The notes under the pieces: model-generated
The model's database searches: none
What the model saw: the letters and a program-made list of their open reading frames with translations, nothing else
Told to the model about the DNA's origin: nothing
Source: Alphaproteobacteria bacterium
Lineage (GTDB): Bacteria; Pseudomonadota; Alphaproteobacteria; UBA8366
Assembly (NCBI GenBank): GCA_021774335.1
Contig: JAJFJD010000057.1
Location: 55,957 to 119,956 of the forward strand
Length of the DNA stretch: 64,000 bases
Direction: 5' to 3'
Position numbers and translations under genes: made by a program
In this document: positions 16,156-25,936 of the stretch, one piece after another
Position numbering within the stretch: the stretch's first letter is position 1
How the letters are laid out: each line of letters starts with the position of its first letter

Positions 16156-17325
16156 GTGATGAAATCTGGGGATTTGCGCTTCGAAGAGGCGGAAACCCGT
16201 GTCGATGCTGGTAAGGCGTTGACCCGGCTCGGGTGTGTTGGCCTGATCCTGTTGTTTGGCGCGTGCAGCACGATGGAAGACATCGGCGAGGCGACGTCCG
16301 ATGGCTTGAGTGCTGCCGGTACGGCAATGAACCCGTTCAATTGGTTCGGTGATGATGAGGTCGAGGACGAGGCGGGCACGACCACCTCGTCCGAGAAGCA
16401 TCAGCGCGCGAAGGTCCGCTCGAAAACGAATTCTGCCCGCTCGCGCGGTGAGCTTGCGCAAAGGGAAAGCGCGCAATCCGGCGCGTATCCCAAGTTATCG
16501 ACTGTCCCCGAACGGCCCACGGCACAAACATCGAAACGCGCCGTGCGCGACCGCAACGCGGTGCGTGAGGGGTTGGTCGCGGATACGCAGAACGCTCAAT
16601 ACACGGATCAGCAACTCCGCGCGCAAACAGCGCCGCCACCGGCACCCGTCGCCGTGCCGTTTGCCCGTCAACCGGATGCATCCCGCGCAAATGACCGGGC
16701 TGCGGCCGTGCCATCCGTTCCCGCGGGAAGTGCGCCGCGCGTCGCCCTGCCGGGCCGCGCCGCTGCCGGCACTGCCGTCGCGGCACCTGGGTCAACGCCC
16801 CGTGTTGTCCCGGAACAGGTAGCGCGAATCAGCCCACCGGTTCCGCGGTCAGCGCAAAACGCCCCGGTCAGCCGAACCGGTCCGCGAACCGCCGCGGTTC
16901 AACCGCGCCAACAGGCCGCGCCATCGCCGACCACGCCGCTCGATCAGGGCGTCCTGAAGACGGTGCAGGTCGCGACGATCTATTTCCTCAGCGGATCGGC
17001 CAACTTGTCGGAAACGGACCGTCGAGTCATTCAGCAGGTGGCGGATATGGCGCGCCGGACAGGCGGCACGCTGCGCATCATCGGCCATTCCAGCGTTGGG
17101 CCGCAGGATCGCTACAGCGAACGCCAACAGGTGGTGAACTATAAGGTTTCACTCGACCGGGCCAACTCGGTCGCATCGCAGATCGTGCGCACCGGTGTTC
17201 CGCGGGATCGGATGAAAGTCACCGCGGAAGGCGATCGGAATCCGATCTATTCGGAATCGTCGCCGACCGGAGCAGCAGGCAATCGCCGGACAGAGATTTA
17301 CCTGGAATATTACGACCGGGGCTGA
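16156..17325 (+). CDS. OmpA-family peptidoglycan-associated lipoprotein
   Basis: Predicted outer-membrane lipoprotein of 389 residues. The lipobox LFGAC is near residues 33-37. A long Ala/Pro/Arg-rich disordered linker follows (about 70-265). The OmpA C-terminal peptidoglycan-binding domain covers about 275-385, with IYFLSGSANLSETDR, LRIIGHSS and the ANSVASQIVRTGVPRDRM motif. GGAGG precedes GTG 16156 by 7 bp; an ATG at 16159 would also serve. It probably tethers the outer membrane to peptidoglycan. Divergent from phaC. Confidence 0.85.
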   Translation: MMKSGDLRFEEAETRVDAGKALTRLGCVGLILLFGACSTMEDIGEATSDGLSAAGTAMNPFNWFGDDEVEDEAGTTTSSEKHQRAKVRSKTNSARSRGELAQRESAQSGAYPKLSTVPERPTAQTSKRAVRDRNAVREGLVADTQNAQYTDQQLRAQTAPPPAPVAVPFARQPDASRANDRAAAVPSVPAGSAPRVALPGRAAAGTAVAAPGSTPRVVPEQVARISPPVPRSAQNAPVSRTGPRTAAVQPRQQAAPSPTTPLDQGVLKTVQVATIYFLSGSANLSETDRRVIQQVADMARRTGGTLRIIGHSSVGPQDRYSERQQVVNYKVSLDRANSVASQIVRTGVPRDRMKVTAEGDRNPIYSESSPTGAAGNRRTEIYLEYYDRG

Positions 17326-17516
17326 GCGGATAAGGCCCGCTTGGACTGACCGGTCGGCGCGATAGGTAATCGGTGTCGATACCCGCTGTATTCGGGGTGT
17401 TGGCGTTACAACTAGGTATCGACTCTGCGATGCCTTCCCGTTACATAGGCGCGACGTCTTTTCCCGCTCTTGCGGGGTCGCCGATTCGTGGCGGATGAAG
17501 ACGTTTTCAACGCCGT

Positions 17517-17542
17517 GTTGCCACGTTATATTCTCTGGCAAC
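17517..17542. promoter_or_regulatory. Inverted repeat upstream of the aminotransferase gene
   Basis: GTTGCCA-N12-TGGCAAC is centred about 37 bp before the start codon and includes a TTATAT element. It is a possible operator; the regulator is unknown. Confidence 0.35.
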
Positions 17543-17566
17543 TATCTGAAATGAAAGGTTTTAGGG

Positions 17567-18805
17567 ATGGACGAAACCTTTTATCGCATTAAGCGTCTAC
17601 CGCCCTACGTATTCACCGAAGTCAACGCGATGAAGGCTGCGGCGCGAGCCGAAGGCAAGGACATCATCGATTTCGGCATGGGCAACCCGGATTCGCCGAC
17701 GCCTGAGCATATTGTCGACAAACTGGTGGAGTCGGTCCGCAATCCACGGACGCACCGGTATTCCAACAGCAAAGGTATTCCCGGTCTTCGCCGCGCGCTC
17801 TCGGCGTATTACGAGCGCCGCTTTGGGGTGACCGTCGACCCGGAGACCGAGGTCGTGGCGACCTTGGGCTCGAAGGAAGGCCTCGCCAATTTGGCGCAGG
17901 CGATTACCAGCCCCGGCGACGTCATCTTGTCGCCCAATCCGAGCTATCCAATTCATGCGTTCGGCTTCATCATCGCCGGCGCCGCGGTTCGTCATTTGCC
18001 GGCCTACGCGGCCAGCCCGGCAGCGCGCGTTGAATTCATGGCTGCCCTAGACCGGGCGGTCGTCCATTCGATTCCGAAGCCGATGGCCGTCGTGCTGAAT
18101 TTCCCGTCGAATCCGACCGCCGAGGTCGTCGACCTGGATTTCTATGGCGAAGTCGTCGATTTCTGCCGCTTTCACGGCATCTATATCCTGTCCGATCTGG
18201 CCTATGCGGAAATCTATTTTGATGACGACAATCCGCCGCCGTCGATCCTGCAGGTGCCGCATGCGCGTGAGATTGCGGTCGAATTTACCTCGCTCAGCAA
18301 GACCTACTCGATGCCCGGATGGCGGATGGGTTTCGCCGCCGGCAATGCGCAACTCATTGGCGCCTTGGCGCGCGTGAAGTCCTACCTGGATTATGGCGCC
18401 TTCACGCCGATCCAGGTCGCGGCGACAGCCGCCTTGAACGGGCCGCAGGATTGCGTGGATGAAATCCGGCAAGTCTATCGCGAACGCCGCGACGTGTTGA
18501 TCGAGGGGTTGGCCACCGCGGGTTGGGACGTGCCGAGCCCACAGGCGACGATGTTTGCATGGGCGCCGGTACCGCCGGCATTTTCCGGCATTGGGTCGCT
18601 CGAATTCTCCAAGCTACTGCTGGAGGAAGCGAACGTAGCGGTGTCGCCGGGCGTTGGTTTCGGCGAGCACGGAGAAGATCATTGCCGCTTGGCACTGGTG
18701 GAGAATCCGCAGCGTATCCGCCAGGCGGTGCGCAATATCAAGGTGTTCCTCGCCAACACCGATCGTCATCTCGAGACGCAAGAGCGGCGGGCGGTGGCCG
18801 AATGA
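17567..18805 (+). CDS. Class I/II aminotransferase (AlaA / LL-diaminopimelate aminotransferase-like)
   Basis: PLP-dependent fold-type I aminotransferase, 412 residues. The N-terminus FYRIKRLPPYVFTEVNAMK, the GMGNPDSPTPEH motif near 38-49, NFPSNPTAE near 180-188 and the PLP lysine in TSLSKTYSMPGWRMG near 243-257 are typical of the group annotated as alanine or LL-DAP aminotransferase. It is translationally coupled to homoserine dehydrogenase (ATGA overlap), so it may serve amino-acid synthesis of the aspartate family; the true substrate pair is not visible. Confidence 0.9.
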   Translation: MDETFYRIKRLPPYVFTEVNAMKAAARAEGKDIIDFGMGNPDSPTPEHIVDKLVESVRNPRTHRYSNSKGIPGLRRALSAYYERRFGVTVDPETEVVATLGSKEGLANLAQAITSPGDVILSPNPSYPIHAFGFIIAGAAVRHLPAYAASPAARVEFMAALDRAVVHSIPKPMAVVLNFPSNPTAEVVDLDFYGEVVDFCRFHGIYILSDLAYAEIYFDDDNPPPSILQVPHAREIAVEFTSLSKTYSMPGWRMGFAAGNAQLIGALARVKSYLDYGAFTPIQVAATAALNGPQDCVDEIRQVYRERRDVLIEGLATAGWDVPSPQATMFAWAPVPPAFSGIGSLEFSKLLLEEANVAVSPGVGFGEHGEDHCRLALVENPQRIRQAVRNIKVFLANTDRHLETQERRAVAE

Positions 18806-20094
18806 CCGACCCGCTTAAACTCGCGATCGCCGGTCTCGGCACGGTCGGCGTCGGCACGCTGGAATTGCTGGCAAAGCAGGACGGCTTGCTGACCGAGCGC
18901 TGCGGCCGTCCGTTGCGCGTGACCGCCGTATCTGCCCGGGATCGTACGCGCGACCGGGGCGTCGACCTGTCCGCGTTCCAATGGTTCGACGATGCGGCGG
19001 AGATGGCGGCAAAGGCCGATGCCGATGTCGTCGTCGAGTTGATCGGCGGCAGCGACGGCAAGGCCAAGGAAGCGACCGAAGCTGCCCTTGCCGCTGGCCG
19101 TCATGTGGTTACCGCCAACAAGGCGCTGATTGCCCTGCATGGAACGGCGTTGGCCGCAGCCGCAGAAGATGCCGGCGTCACGCTCGCCTATGAGGCGGCG
19201 GTCGCCGGGGCCATCCCGATCATACGGGCAATGCGCGAAGGGCTTTCGGGTAACCGGATCAGCCGTTTGCACGGCATTCTTAACGGCACTTGCAACTATA
19301 TTCTCACGACAATGCGCGAGACCGGGCGCAGTTTCGATGATGTGCTGGCCGAGGCCCAGGAACTGGGCTTTGCCGAAGCTGATCCGAGTTTCGACATCGA
19401 TGGGGTCGATACCGCCCACAAGCTGGCAATCCTGGCCAGTCTCGCGTTCGGCAGCAAGGTGGATTTCGACGGCGTGCATGTCGAAGGCATTCGCCACATT
19501 ACCGCCGAAGATATAGTCCATGCGGAGGAGCTCGGGTATCGGATCAAACTGCTGGGGACGGCGGAGGTTACCGACGAGGGCCTGCAGCAGCGGGTACATC
19601 CGGCGATGGTACCGCTCGGCGCGCCGATCGCTTCGGTCGAGGGCGTTTTGAACGCCGTCGAATCGGAAAGCGATTTTGCCGGCACGACGATGCTGGAAGG
19701 ACGTGGCGCCGGCGCGGGGCCGACCGCATCGGCCGTCGTAGGCGACATCGTCGATATCGCCTGTGAGCGCCGCACACCGACCTTCGGCGTGCCCGTATCG
19801 AGGCTGTCCGAGATCGCCTCGGCGCCGATGGAGCGGCATGTCGGTCCTTATTATGTAAGATTGATGGTGTACGATAAGCCGGGGGTCTTCGCGGACGTGG
19901 CGGCAATCCTGCGCGACCACGAAATCTCGATGGAAGCGGTCATTCAGCGGGCGCGCTCGGCGACAGAGGCCGTGCCGGTGGTGTTGACCACCCATGAGAC
20001 GCGTGAATCCTCGATGATGGGGGCGGTCGACGCTATAGCCCTATTGGATGCGGTGCACGAACGGCCCTGTGTGATTAGAATAGAGCGACCGTAA
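18802..20094 (+). CDS. hom: Homoserine dehydrogenase
   Basis: NAD(P)H-dependent reduction of aspartate semialdehyde to homoserine, at the branch to threonine and methionine. The 430-residue product starts TDPLKLAIAGLGTVGVGTLELL (Rossmann fold). It has VVTANKALIALHG near 101-113, the catalytic region LHGILNGTCNYILTTM near 155-170 and FAEADPSFDIDGVD near 190-203. A C-terminal ACT domain starts near 348 (VRLMVYDKPGVFADV), suggesting threonine feedback. The start at 18802 overlaps the aminotransferase stop by 4 bp. Confidence 0.96.
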   Translation: MTDPLKLAIAGLGTVGVGTLELLAKQDGLLTERCGRPLRVTAVSARDRTRDRGVDLSAFQWFDDAAEMAAKADADVVVELIGGSDGKAKEATEAALAAGRHVVTANKALIALHGTALAAAAEDAGVTLAYEAAVAGAIPIIRAMREGLSGNRISRLHGILNGTCNYILTTMRETGRSFDDVLAEAQELGFAEADPSFDIDGVDTAHKLAILASLAFGSKVDFDGVHVEGIRHITAEDIVHAEELGYRIKLLGTAEVTDEGLQQRVHPAMVPLGAPIASVEGVLNAVESESDFAGTTMLEGRGAGAGPTASAVVGDIVDIACERRTPTFGVPVSRLSEIASAPMERHVGPYYVRLMVYDKPGVFADVAAILRDHEISMEAVIQRARSATEAVPVVLTTHETRESSMMGAVDAIALLDAVHERPCVIRIERP

Positions 20095-20156
20095 GCCTTC
20101 GCGACGAAGGGCGGGATTAGACAATGGATTGGCAGGAATTGGGGTAGGAAGAGACT

Positions 20157-21143
20157 ATGGCGACATCGGCGATCATGGAGCGAAATCTTGCGCTGGAAGC
20201 GGTTCGGGTGACCGAAGCGGCGGCGCTGGCGGCCTCGAAATGGATGGGGCGCGGCGACGAGAAGGCGGCGGATCAGGCGGCGGTCGACGCTATGCGCGAA
20301 GCGCTCAACGGTCTCGACATCCAGGGAACCGTGGTGATCGGCGAGGGCGAGCGCGACGAGGCGCCCATGCTCTTCATCGGCGAAGAGGTCGGACAAGGCG
20401 GCGGGCCGGAGATCGATATCGCGCTTGATCCGCTGGAAGGAACGACAATCACCGCAAAGGGCGGGACCAATGCCATGGCCGTGATCGCCATGGCGGAGAA
20501 GGGCAACTTCCTGAATTCGCCCGACGTCTATATGGATAAGATCGGCGTCGGCGGCGGATTGCCGGACGGTATCGTCGATCTGGACAATTCGCCCGGCGAG
20601 AATCTGGCGGCGGTTGCCGAAGCCAAGGGCAAGAGCATCAACGATACCGTGGTGTGCATCCTGGACCGGCCGCGTCATGCGGAACTGATCAGGGCGGTAC
20701 GCGAGTCCGGCGCGCGCATCCAGCTCATCTCGGATGGCGACGTATCCGGCGTGATCGCGACCGCGCAGCCTGACAGCGGTATCGACATCTATATCGGCAG
20801 CGGCGGCGCGCCCGAAGGCGTGCTCGCGGCGGCGGCACTACGCTGCATCGGCGGGCAGTTCCAGGGCCGCTTGATGTTCCGCAACGATGACGAGCGCCAA
20901 CGCGCCGTGAACTGCGGCATCGAGGATTTCGACCGTAAGTACGACCTGCTCGAACTCGCCAAGGGCGACGTCATGTTCGCGGCGACGGGCGTCACCGACG
21001 GCACGATGCTGAGGGGTGTCCGCACCTATGCCGGCGGGGCCGAGACGCATTCGATGGTCATGCGATCCAAGACCGGTACCGTCCGGCAGATTTCCGCTAC
21101 CCATAATTTCGACCGGAAGACTTGGGCGGGACCGAAAGGGTGA
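20157..21143 (+). CDS. glpX: Class II fructose-1,6-bisphosphatase
   Basis: Gluconeogenic phosphatase, 328 residues. GlpX marks are GDEKAADQAAVDAM near 28-41, VVIGEGERDEAPML near 58-71 and the metal-binding DPLEGTT near 90-96. IYIGSGGAPEGVLAAAALRCIGG lies near 205-227. hom-glpX-recJ is a conserved alphaproteobacterial order. The ribosome binding site is weak (GGAAGAG). Confidence 0.96.
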   Translation: MATSAIMERNLALEAVRVTEAAALAASKWMGRGDEKAADQAAVDAMREALNGLDIQGTVVIGEGERDEAPMLFIGEEVGQGGGPEIDIALDPLEGTTITAKGGTNAMAVIAMAEKGNFLNSPDVYMDKIGVGGGLPDGIVDLDNSPGENLAAVAEAKGKSINDTVVCILDRPRHAELIRAVRESGARIQLISDGDVSGVIATAQPDSGIDIYIGSGGAPEGVLAAAALRCIGGQFQGRLMFRNDDERQRAVNCGIEDFDRKYDLLELAKGDVMFAATGVTDGTMLRGVRTYAGGAETHSMVMRSKTGTVRQISATHNFDRKTWAGPKG

Positions 21144-22915
21144 CGCCGTTGGCGCCGGCATTTCTCGGCGTCGAAAAATCCCTGCGCGGCAACCGGTGGG
21201 AATTGCCTGAGATCGACGATCGAACCGGCCTCGCGTTGGCGCAGCGCTATGGCCTGCCCGAAATCGTCGGGCGATTGATGGCGGCCCGCGGGATCGACGT
21301 CGATAACGCGGAAGATTTCCTCAATCCGGTTCTAAAGCATCATCTGCCCGATCCGTCGCATCTGAACGATATGAATGTGGCGGCGGAACGCTTGGCCGCG
21401 GCGGTGCAGGGCGGCGAGGTCATCGGCATCTTCGGCGACTACGACGTGGACGGGGCGACGTCCTCGGCGCTGTTGCAGCGGTTTTTCAACGCCGCCGGCG
21501 CCCGCACCGAAATTTATATCCCCGACCGCATGCGCGAAGGCTAGGGGCCGAACCTGCCGGGCCTGTTGGAGTTGCGAAAGCGCGGCGCGGCGGTCGTAAT
21601 CACGGTCGACTGCGGCATCACGGCCTTCGAGCCGCTCGAAGGGGCGGCGCAGGAAGGGCTCGATGTCGTCGTGGTCGATCATCATGTGGCCGAGCCCCGG
21701 CTGCCGGTGGCTGCCGCGGTGGTCAATCCCAATCGCCTGGACGACGACAGCCCGCATGGGGCGTTGGCTGCGGTCGGTGTGGCTTTCCTGCTGGTGGTTG
21801 CGGTCAACCGGACGCTCCGCGATGCGGGATGGTACAGCGAGCGCCAAGAACCGAACCTATTGCAATGGCTCGATCTGGTGGCGCTTGGCACCGTGTGCGA
21901 CGTGGTGCCCCTGAACGGCCTCAACCGCACGCTGGTGACCCAAGGGCTCAAGGTGATGGGACGCCGGGGCAATGCCGGGATTGCCGCCTTGGCCGATGTG
22001 GCGGGCATCACCGAGACGCTGGAGGCGTATCACGCCGGCTTTCTGCTCGGCCCGCGGGTCAATGCGGGCGGGCGGGTCGGAGAATCATGGCTCGGCGCGG
22101 CCTTGCTGAGCACATCCAACGCCGAGGAAGCCCAGGCTTATGCTATCCGGCTCGACGCCTACAACCAGGAGCGTCGGGCGATAGAAACCGTATGCCTGGA
22201 GCAGGCGATCGAACAGGTCGAACGCGACGGCATGACCGATGGGCTGGTTTATGCCTCTTCGGCGGACTGGCATCCCGGTGTTATCGGCATCGTCGCCGGC
22301 CGCCTGCGCGAGCGCTACAACCGCCCGGCCTGTGTGGTGGCGATGGAAGATGGCGTTGGCAAAGGGTCCGGCCGGTCGGTGCGCGGCGTCGACCTTGGCG
22401 CGGCGGTCATTGCGGCGCGCCAGTCGGAGCTGTTGATGAACGGCGGCGGCCATAAGATGGCCGCGGGCTTCACCGTCGCCCAAGACAAGGAAGACGCCTT
22501 CCGTGCCTTCCTGGGCGAGCGCATCGACAGCGATGCCGGGCCGGACGGCCTGGCGCCAAACCTTCGTCTCGATGGGGCGCTGGATGCAGCGGGTGCGAGC
22601 GTCGACCTGGTACAGGCGATGGAGCGGCTGGCGCCGTTCGGGGCCGGCAACGCGCGGCCTCGCTTCGCGCTGCCGTCAGCGCGTGTGCTGAACGCCGATG
22701 TCGTGGGAGCGAACCATGTGCGCTGTTTCCTGGGCGGCGAGGGCCGGGGCCGCTTGAAAGCAATTGCCTTTCGCGCGGTCGGCGAACCGCTCGGAGATGC
22801 GTTGCTGAAATCGACTGGTCTGCCGATGCATCTGGCCGGGCAGATCAAGATCGATCGCTGGCAGGGCCGCGAATCCGTCCAATTCATCATCGACGACGGG
22901 GCCGTCCAGGCCTGA
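21140..22915 (+). pseudogene. recJ: recJ, single-stranded-DNA exonuclease gene interrupted by an in-frame TAG
   Basis: RecJ degrades ssDNA 5'-3' in recombination and mismatch repair. GTG 21140 overlaps the glpX stop (GTGA). The DHH-domain motif GDYDVDGATSSALL precedes, and DHHVAEPRLP, RVNAGGRVGES and GGGHKMAAGF follow, a TAG at 21542-21544. The frame stays open on both sides to 22915. The TAG replaces the Tyr of the family motif REGYGPN at codon 135. Everything else looks intact, so this is a recent single-base nonsense change or a base-calling error; amber suppression is possible but unsupported. A downstream restart could yield only a DHH-broken fragment. Confidence 0.88.
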
Positions 22916-22930
22916 GCCGATCCCCAGAGC

Positions 22931-22965
22931 CAAAAAAAAGACCGGCGGGTCGTGAAACCCGCCGG
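22931..22965 (-). terminator. Rho-independent terminator after flgE
   Basis: On the minus strand a CCGGCGGGT stem pairs with ACCCGCCGG and is followed by TCTTTTTTTT. Confidence 0.85.
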
Positions 22966-23009
22966 AGTTGGGGAGGAGGCAGGTACAGGATGTACCCGCC
23001 TGCACGAAA

Positions 23010-24245
23010 TTACTGTTTCAGCTGGGTGGCGACCTGCGCCATCTCCTCGATCGCGGTGTAGGCTTGGACCGCCGTCGAATAGCTCTGCTGTGTGATGATC
23101 ATCTTGTTGAATTCGGTTGCGATATCGGTGGTCGATTGTTCCAGCGCTCCCGGTGAAAAGCTGCCGAAATTGGTCAGATCCGCTTCGAACAATGTCAGGT
23201 CGCCGGCGGCGTCGCTCAGTGCGAAATGGGTGCCGCTGCGCAGACCCAATTCGTTCGGATTGGGCACGCTGGCCAGCGGCAGCTTGTAGAGCGCCCGCGT
23301 CTGTCCGTTCGAGAATAGGCCTTGAAGAATGCCGTCCTCGTCGAAGGCGACCGATTGCAGCGTCCCGACCTCGATGCCGTTCTGAGTCGTGTTGATGACG
23401 GTGAAATCGCCGCCGAATTCATTGATGCCGGTCATGTCGACGGCAACGGTCGTGGCGCCGCCGGCACCGAAATCCAGGCCGATCGACTGCGTGGTCGGAG
23501 TCACCAGGATGCCTGCGGGGCTGAAGTTCATCGTTGCGGTGGCGCCGGCCGTTACCGTGCCGGTCGGGCTGGTGATTGCCAGGTCCCAGGTGTTTGCTGC
23601 CGCATTCTTGGTGAACTGCATATCCATGCTGTGCACCACGCCCGCGGTGTCCACCACTGGGATTGAAGTATTGCGTATTGTGCCGGTGGGCGCGGTTGCC
23701 GGTAGAACCGCCCGCAAAGCCGCTGCCGTCGTGGCAATCGGATCGAACTGTGTTGAATTCGAGTCTACACGGATCGCTTCGAGGCTGGCGACCGAGTCCG
23801 TTGCGGCGAAGGCGCCGGCGGCGTCGGCGGGCCATCCAAGCACGAAATTGCCGGAGACATCTGTCAGGTAGGCTTCTTCGGTCGTGCCGTTGAGCACGCT
23901 GGTGATGCTGAAGTCGCCGGCGCGGCTTAGTTGAAACTCGCCGGACCCGTCCTGATCGGTATTGCTGATGAAGAACCCATTGCCGTTGATCGCGACGTTA
24001 AGGTCATTGCCGGTCTGCTCCAGCAAGCCTTGTTTGTCGATGAAATGCTGGATGGTCGGCCGGATCCCGCCAAGGCTCGGGAAGTCGCTTCCCGCTGTCT
24101 GGGACAGCACTTCGCTGAAGCGTGTGTCCGCGGCCTTGAACCCCGGGGTGACCGAGTTGGCGATGTTCTCGCTGATCACCTGAAAAGCCTGGCTCTGGCT
24201 TCGAATCGCGGCAATCGGGGCGGCGAACATGGTCGAAAAGGACAT
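23010..24245 (-). CDS. flgE: Flagellar hook protein FlgE
   Basis: Structural protein of the flagellar hook, 411 residues. It starts MSFSTMFAAPIAAIRSQSQAFQVISENIANSVTPGFKAADTRF, the flagellar rod/hook N-terminal motif. It ends with the matching C-terminal helix EFNKMIITQQSYSTAVQAYTAIEEMAQVATQLKQ. The FlgE D1/D2 beta region lies between. The ATG at 24245 has GGAGAT upstream and gives the conserved N-terminus; an upstream alternative adds 25 non-conserved residues. No other flagellar gene is in the window. Transcribed from a sigma-54 promoter and closed by its own terminator, so it is a stand-alone unit. Confidence 0.9.
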   Translation of the reverse strand: MSFSTMFAAPIAAIRSQSQAFQVISENIANSVTPGFKAADTRFSEVLSQTAGSDFPSLGGIRPTIQHFIDKQGLLEQTGNDLNVAINGNGFFISNTDQDGSGEFQLSRAGDFSITSVLNGTTEEAYLTDVSGNFVLGWPADAAGAFAATDSVASLEAIRVDSNSTQFDPIATTAAALRAVLPATAPTGTIRNTSIPVVDTAGVVHSMDMQFTKNAAANTWDLAITSPTGTVTAGATATMNFSPAGILVTPTTQSIGLDFGAGGATTVAVDMTGINEFGGDFTVINTTQNGIEVGTLQSVAFDEDGILQGLFSNGQTRALYKLPLASVPNPNELGLRSGTHFALSDAAGDLTLFEADLTNFGSFSPGALEQSTTDIATEFNKMIITQQSYSTAVQAYTAIEEMAQVATQLKQ

Positions 24246-24350
24246 ACAGTATCTCCGGCGATGTTGCCCGCCCGGTGGGCGTTCGGCGGATGGGGAGGGA
24301 CATCTGCGGCGAACGACCAAGGGGGCAACGGATTGTTATGCCCATGAAGG

Positions 24351-24366
24351 TGCAAGCCGGGTGCCA
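24351..24366 (-). promoter_or_regulatory. Sigma-54 promoter of flgE
   Basis: The minus strand reads TGGCACCCGGCTTGCA, an exact fit to TGGCAC-N5-TTGCA with the -24 GG and -12 GC at correct spacing. The transcript would start near 24340, about 95 nt before the ATG. The 24246-24630 gap otherwise holds only the tRNA promoter. Confidence 0.78.
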
Positions 24367-24581
24367 ACTTGGATTCTGCAATCCCGTCCGAAAAGCCGCA
24401 AGAATCGGCGGTTTTTCGATGGGGCGGACATTGGCGCCAGGGACGGCAGGCAGAATCTGTCGGCCAAGCGGGCCGGGCCGGGCAGGATTTGCCGCCGCGG
24501 CGGTGCGCCGGGAGAGACGGAATCGGAAGGAAAGATGGGCCTAGGCGGAGTATCGCCCCGGCGGCGGGGCTGCAAAGCCGC

Positions 24582-24610
24582 TTGACCTAAGGCGGCGAGA
24601 CCAGTAAACC
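24582..24610 (+). promoter_or_regulatory. Promoter of tRNA-Glu
   Basis: TTGACC and TAAACC are separated by 17 bp; transcription would start about 10-15 bp before the tRNA. Confidence 0.5.
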
Positions 24611-24630
24611 ACCCGCGCAATAGGCACCGC

Positions 24631-24706
24631 GACCCCATCGTCTAGAGGCCTAGGACACCGGCCTTTCACGCCGGCAACGCGGGTTCGAATCCCGCTGGGG
24701 TCACCA
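24631..24706 (+). tRNA. tRNA-Glu (anticodon TTC)
   Basis: A full cloverleaf. The acceptor GACCCCA pairs with TGGGGTC, the anticodon stem CCGGC/GCCGG holds the loop CTTTCAC with anticodon TTC (24665-24667), and the T arm is GCGGG-TTCGAAT-CCCGC. The discriminator is A24703 and CCA is encoded (24704-24706). Its last 10 bases plus the next 6 recur exactly at 57808-57823. Confidence 0.97.
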
Positions 24707-24881
24707 TTTTCCTCTAAGAGATACAGCAGGTTGAGTTTTCAATTCGGGCGGATTGGCACCGAATTGGCGCCGGGACTTATCGTAAGCTCAGACTGGGCAG
24801 TGTGCCGGCTCACGCGTCGCTCTTCTGTTTCGATGAAAATTCAATTCCAGATGTGACGCGGCGCGGCTGCCCGTAAATATC

Positions 24882-25526
24882 TTACGTCGACAATCCGCGG
24901 CCGAGATCGGCCACATCGAGGAGCCATGTGGCTGCCCCGATCCAATAGATTGCCCGGAACAGCGCGTGCTGTTTAAGGGTGGAAGCAATGATTTGGAGTG
25001 GTCGTAAGAATAAAATAACAATATATGACCATAAGGTTGGAAGTGTTATAATAATAAATCCAATTATTAATAATGTAGTACTGTCCAAATAATGTGCAGT
25101 CGCAAACACGAGTACTAGGCTAACGGCCCACGGTATTAATCTCTTCCAATCAATCTGATCGAAATTATTTTCCATGCGCTCGGTCAGGGCTATGTATTGG
25201 GCGTCGGCGTCCATTCTTTTCAGCGCATCCTCCGTCGGCAGGCGGGCAAAATTCGTGTCGTAATACAGTTTGACGCTGCGCCCGTTTTGCCAGTGTTTGA
25301 AGATACGTCCTAGGGTCGAGGCTTCGGTCTGCCAACTGAGCCAGTCACCGATAATTGCTAGACGGTCCTTGCCGAGAAGGTCGAGTGCCGCAAGGAGGAG
25401 ACAAACCCCCGCGAATGTCTTCCCGGCGAGGGACCACCAGTACCAGCGCAAGCCAAGCACGACCTGGTCGCGCTGCAAGGTTCCGTCCCACCAACCTGCT
25501 ATCAACTCATTGAAGGATAGTTCCAC
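24882..25526 (-). CDS. Hypothetical membrane protein
   Basis: Unrecognised 214-residue protein. Hydrophobic segments are near residues 33-50 (TFAGVCLLLAALDLL), 131-148 (AVSLVLVFATAHYL), 150-172 (LLIIGFIIITLPTLWSYIVILFL) and 188-205. A soluble stretch of about 80 residues, rich in charged residues and Trp, separates the first from the rest. Codon use is more AT-rich than the surrounding genes, especially in the 3' half, hinting at acquisition. It lies just past tRNA-Glu with no partner on its strand. No function can be assigned. Confidence 0.6.
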   Translation of the reverse strand: MELSFNELIAGWWDGTLQRDQVVLGLRWYWWSLAGKTFAGVCLLLAALDLLGKDRLAIIGDWLSWQTEASTLGRIFKHWQNGRSVKLYYDTNFARLPTEDALKRMDADAQYIALTERMENNFDQIDWKRLIPWAVSLVLVFATAHYLDSTTLLIIGFIIITLPTLWSYIVILFLRPLQIIASTLKQHALFRAIYWIGAATWLLDVADLGRGLST

Positions 25527-25936
25527 GCCCGGCCGCTCTACGAGTGAAGTGTGCGACGGTACTCTAGAGGGTTTTCGGCGGACTATGGAAATGCAGCGTC
25601 GATCGCGGCGCCCGCATCCTCATTTTGTTGATAAAAAATAGACCATAAACCGACAGCGTAAGTGCCGGTGAGGCGTGTCCCAGCCGACGGTGAATTTCGG
25701 TTCACTTTTCGGGGGTCAGTCCAAACCGACATTGATCATAGAGGCGGTGACTTACGAGAGCATCCATAGGCGGTCATGGACCAAATCTGACATACGAGTG
25801 GTTGATTGCCGCTACGGCTGGACACATGGTCATTGTAGATTGACCAGTTCCTATCTAGCTTTCGCTACGCAGGGGATTCGGCTGGATCGGGATTCTGCTG
25901 CAAGCAAAGGTTTTGCTTTAGCTTTCAGGCAGACGA
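25527..25936. other. Gene-free stretch before the ferric-reductase-like gene
   Basis: About 410 bp with no convincing gene. A frame from 25675 is open but overlaps the next gene and has no ribosome binding site or recognisable motif. No transposase remnant or clear promoter was identified. Confidence 0.4.

Noticed and set aside
21542..21544. Pyrrolysine or programmed read-through of the recJ TAG
   Set aside because: Pyrrolysine systems are not expected in this group, RecJ has no Pyl homologues, the codon replaces an ordinary Tyr, and no stimulatory structure was apparent.
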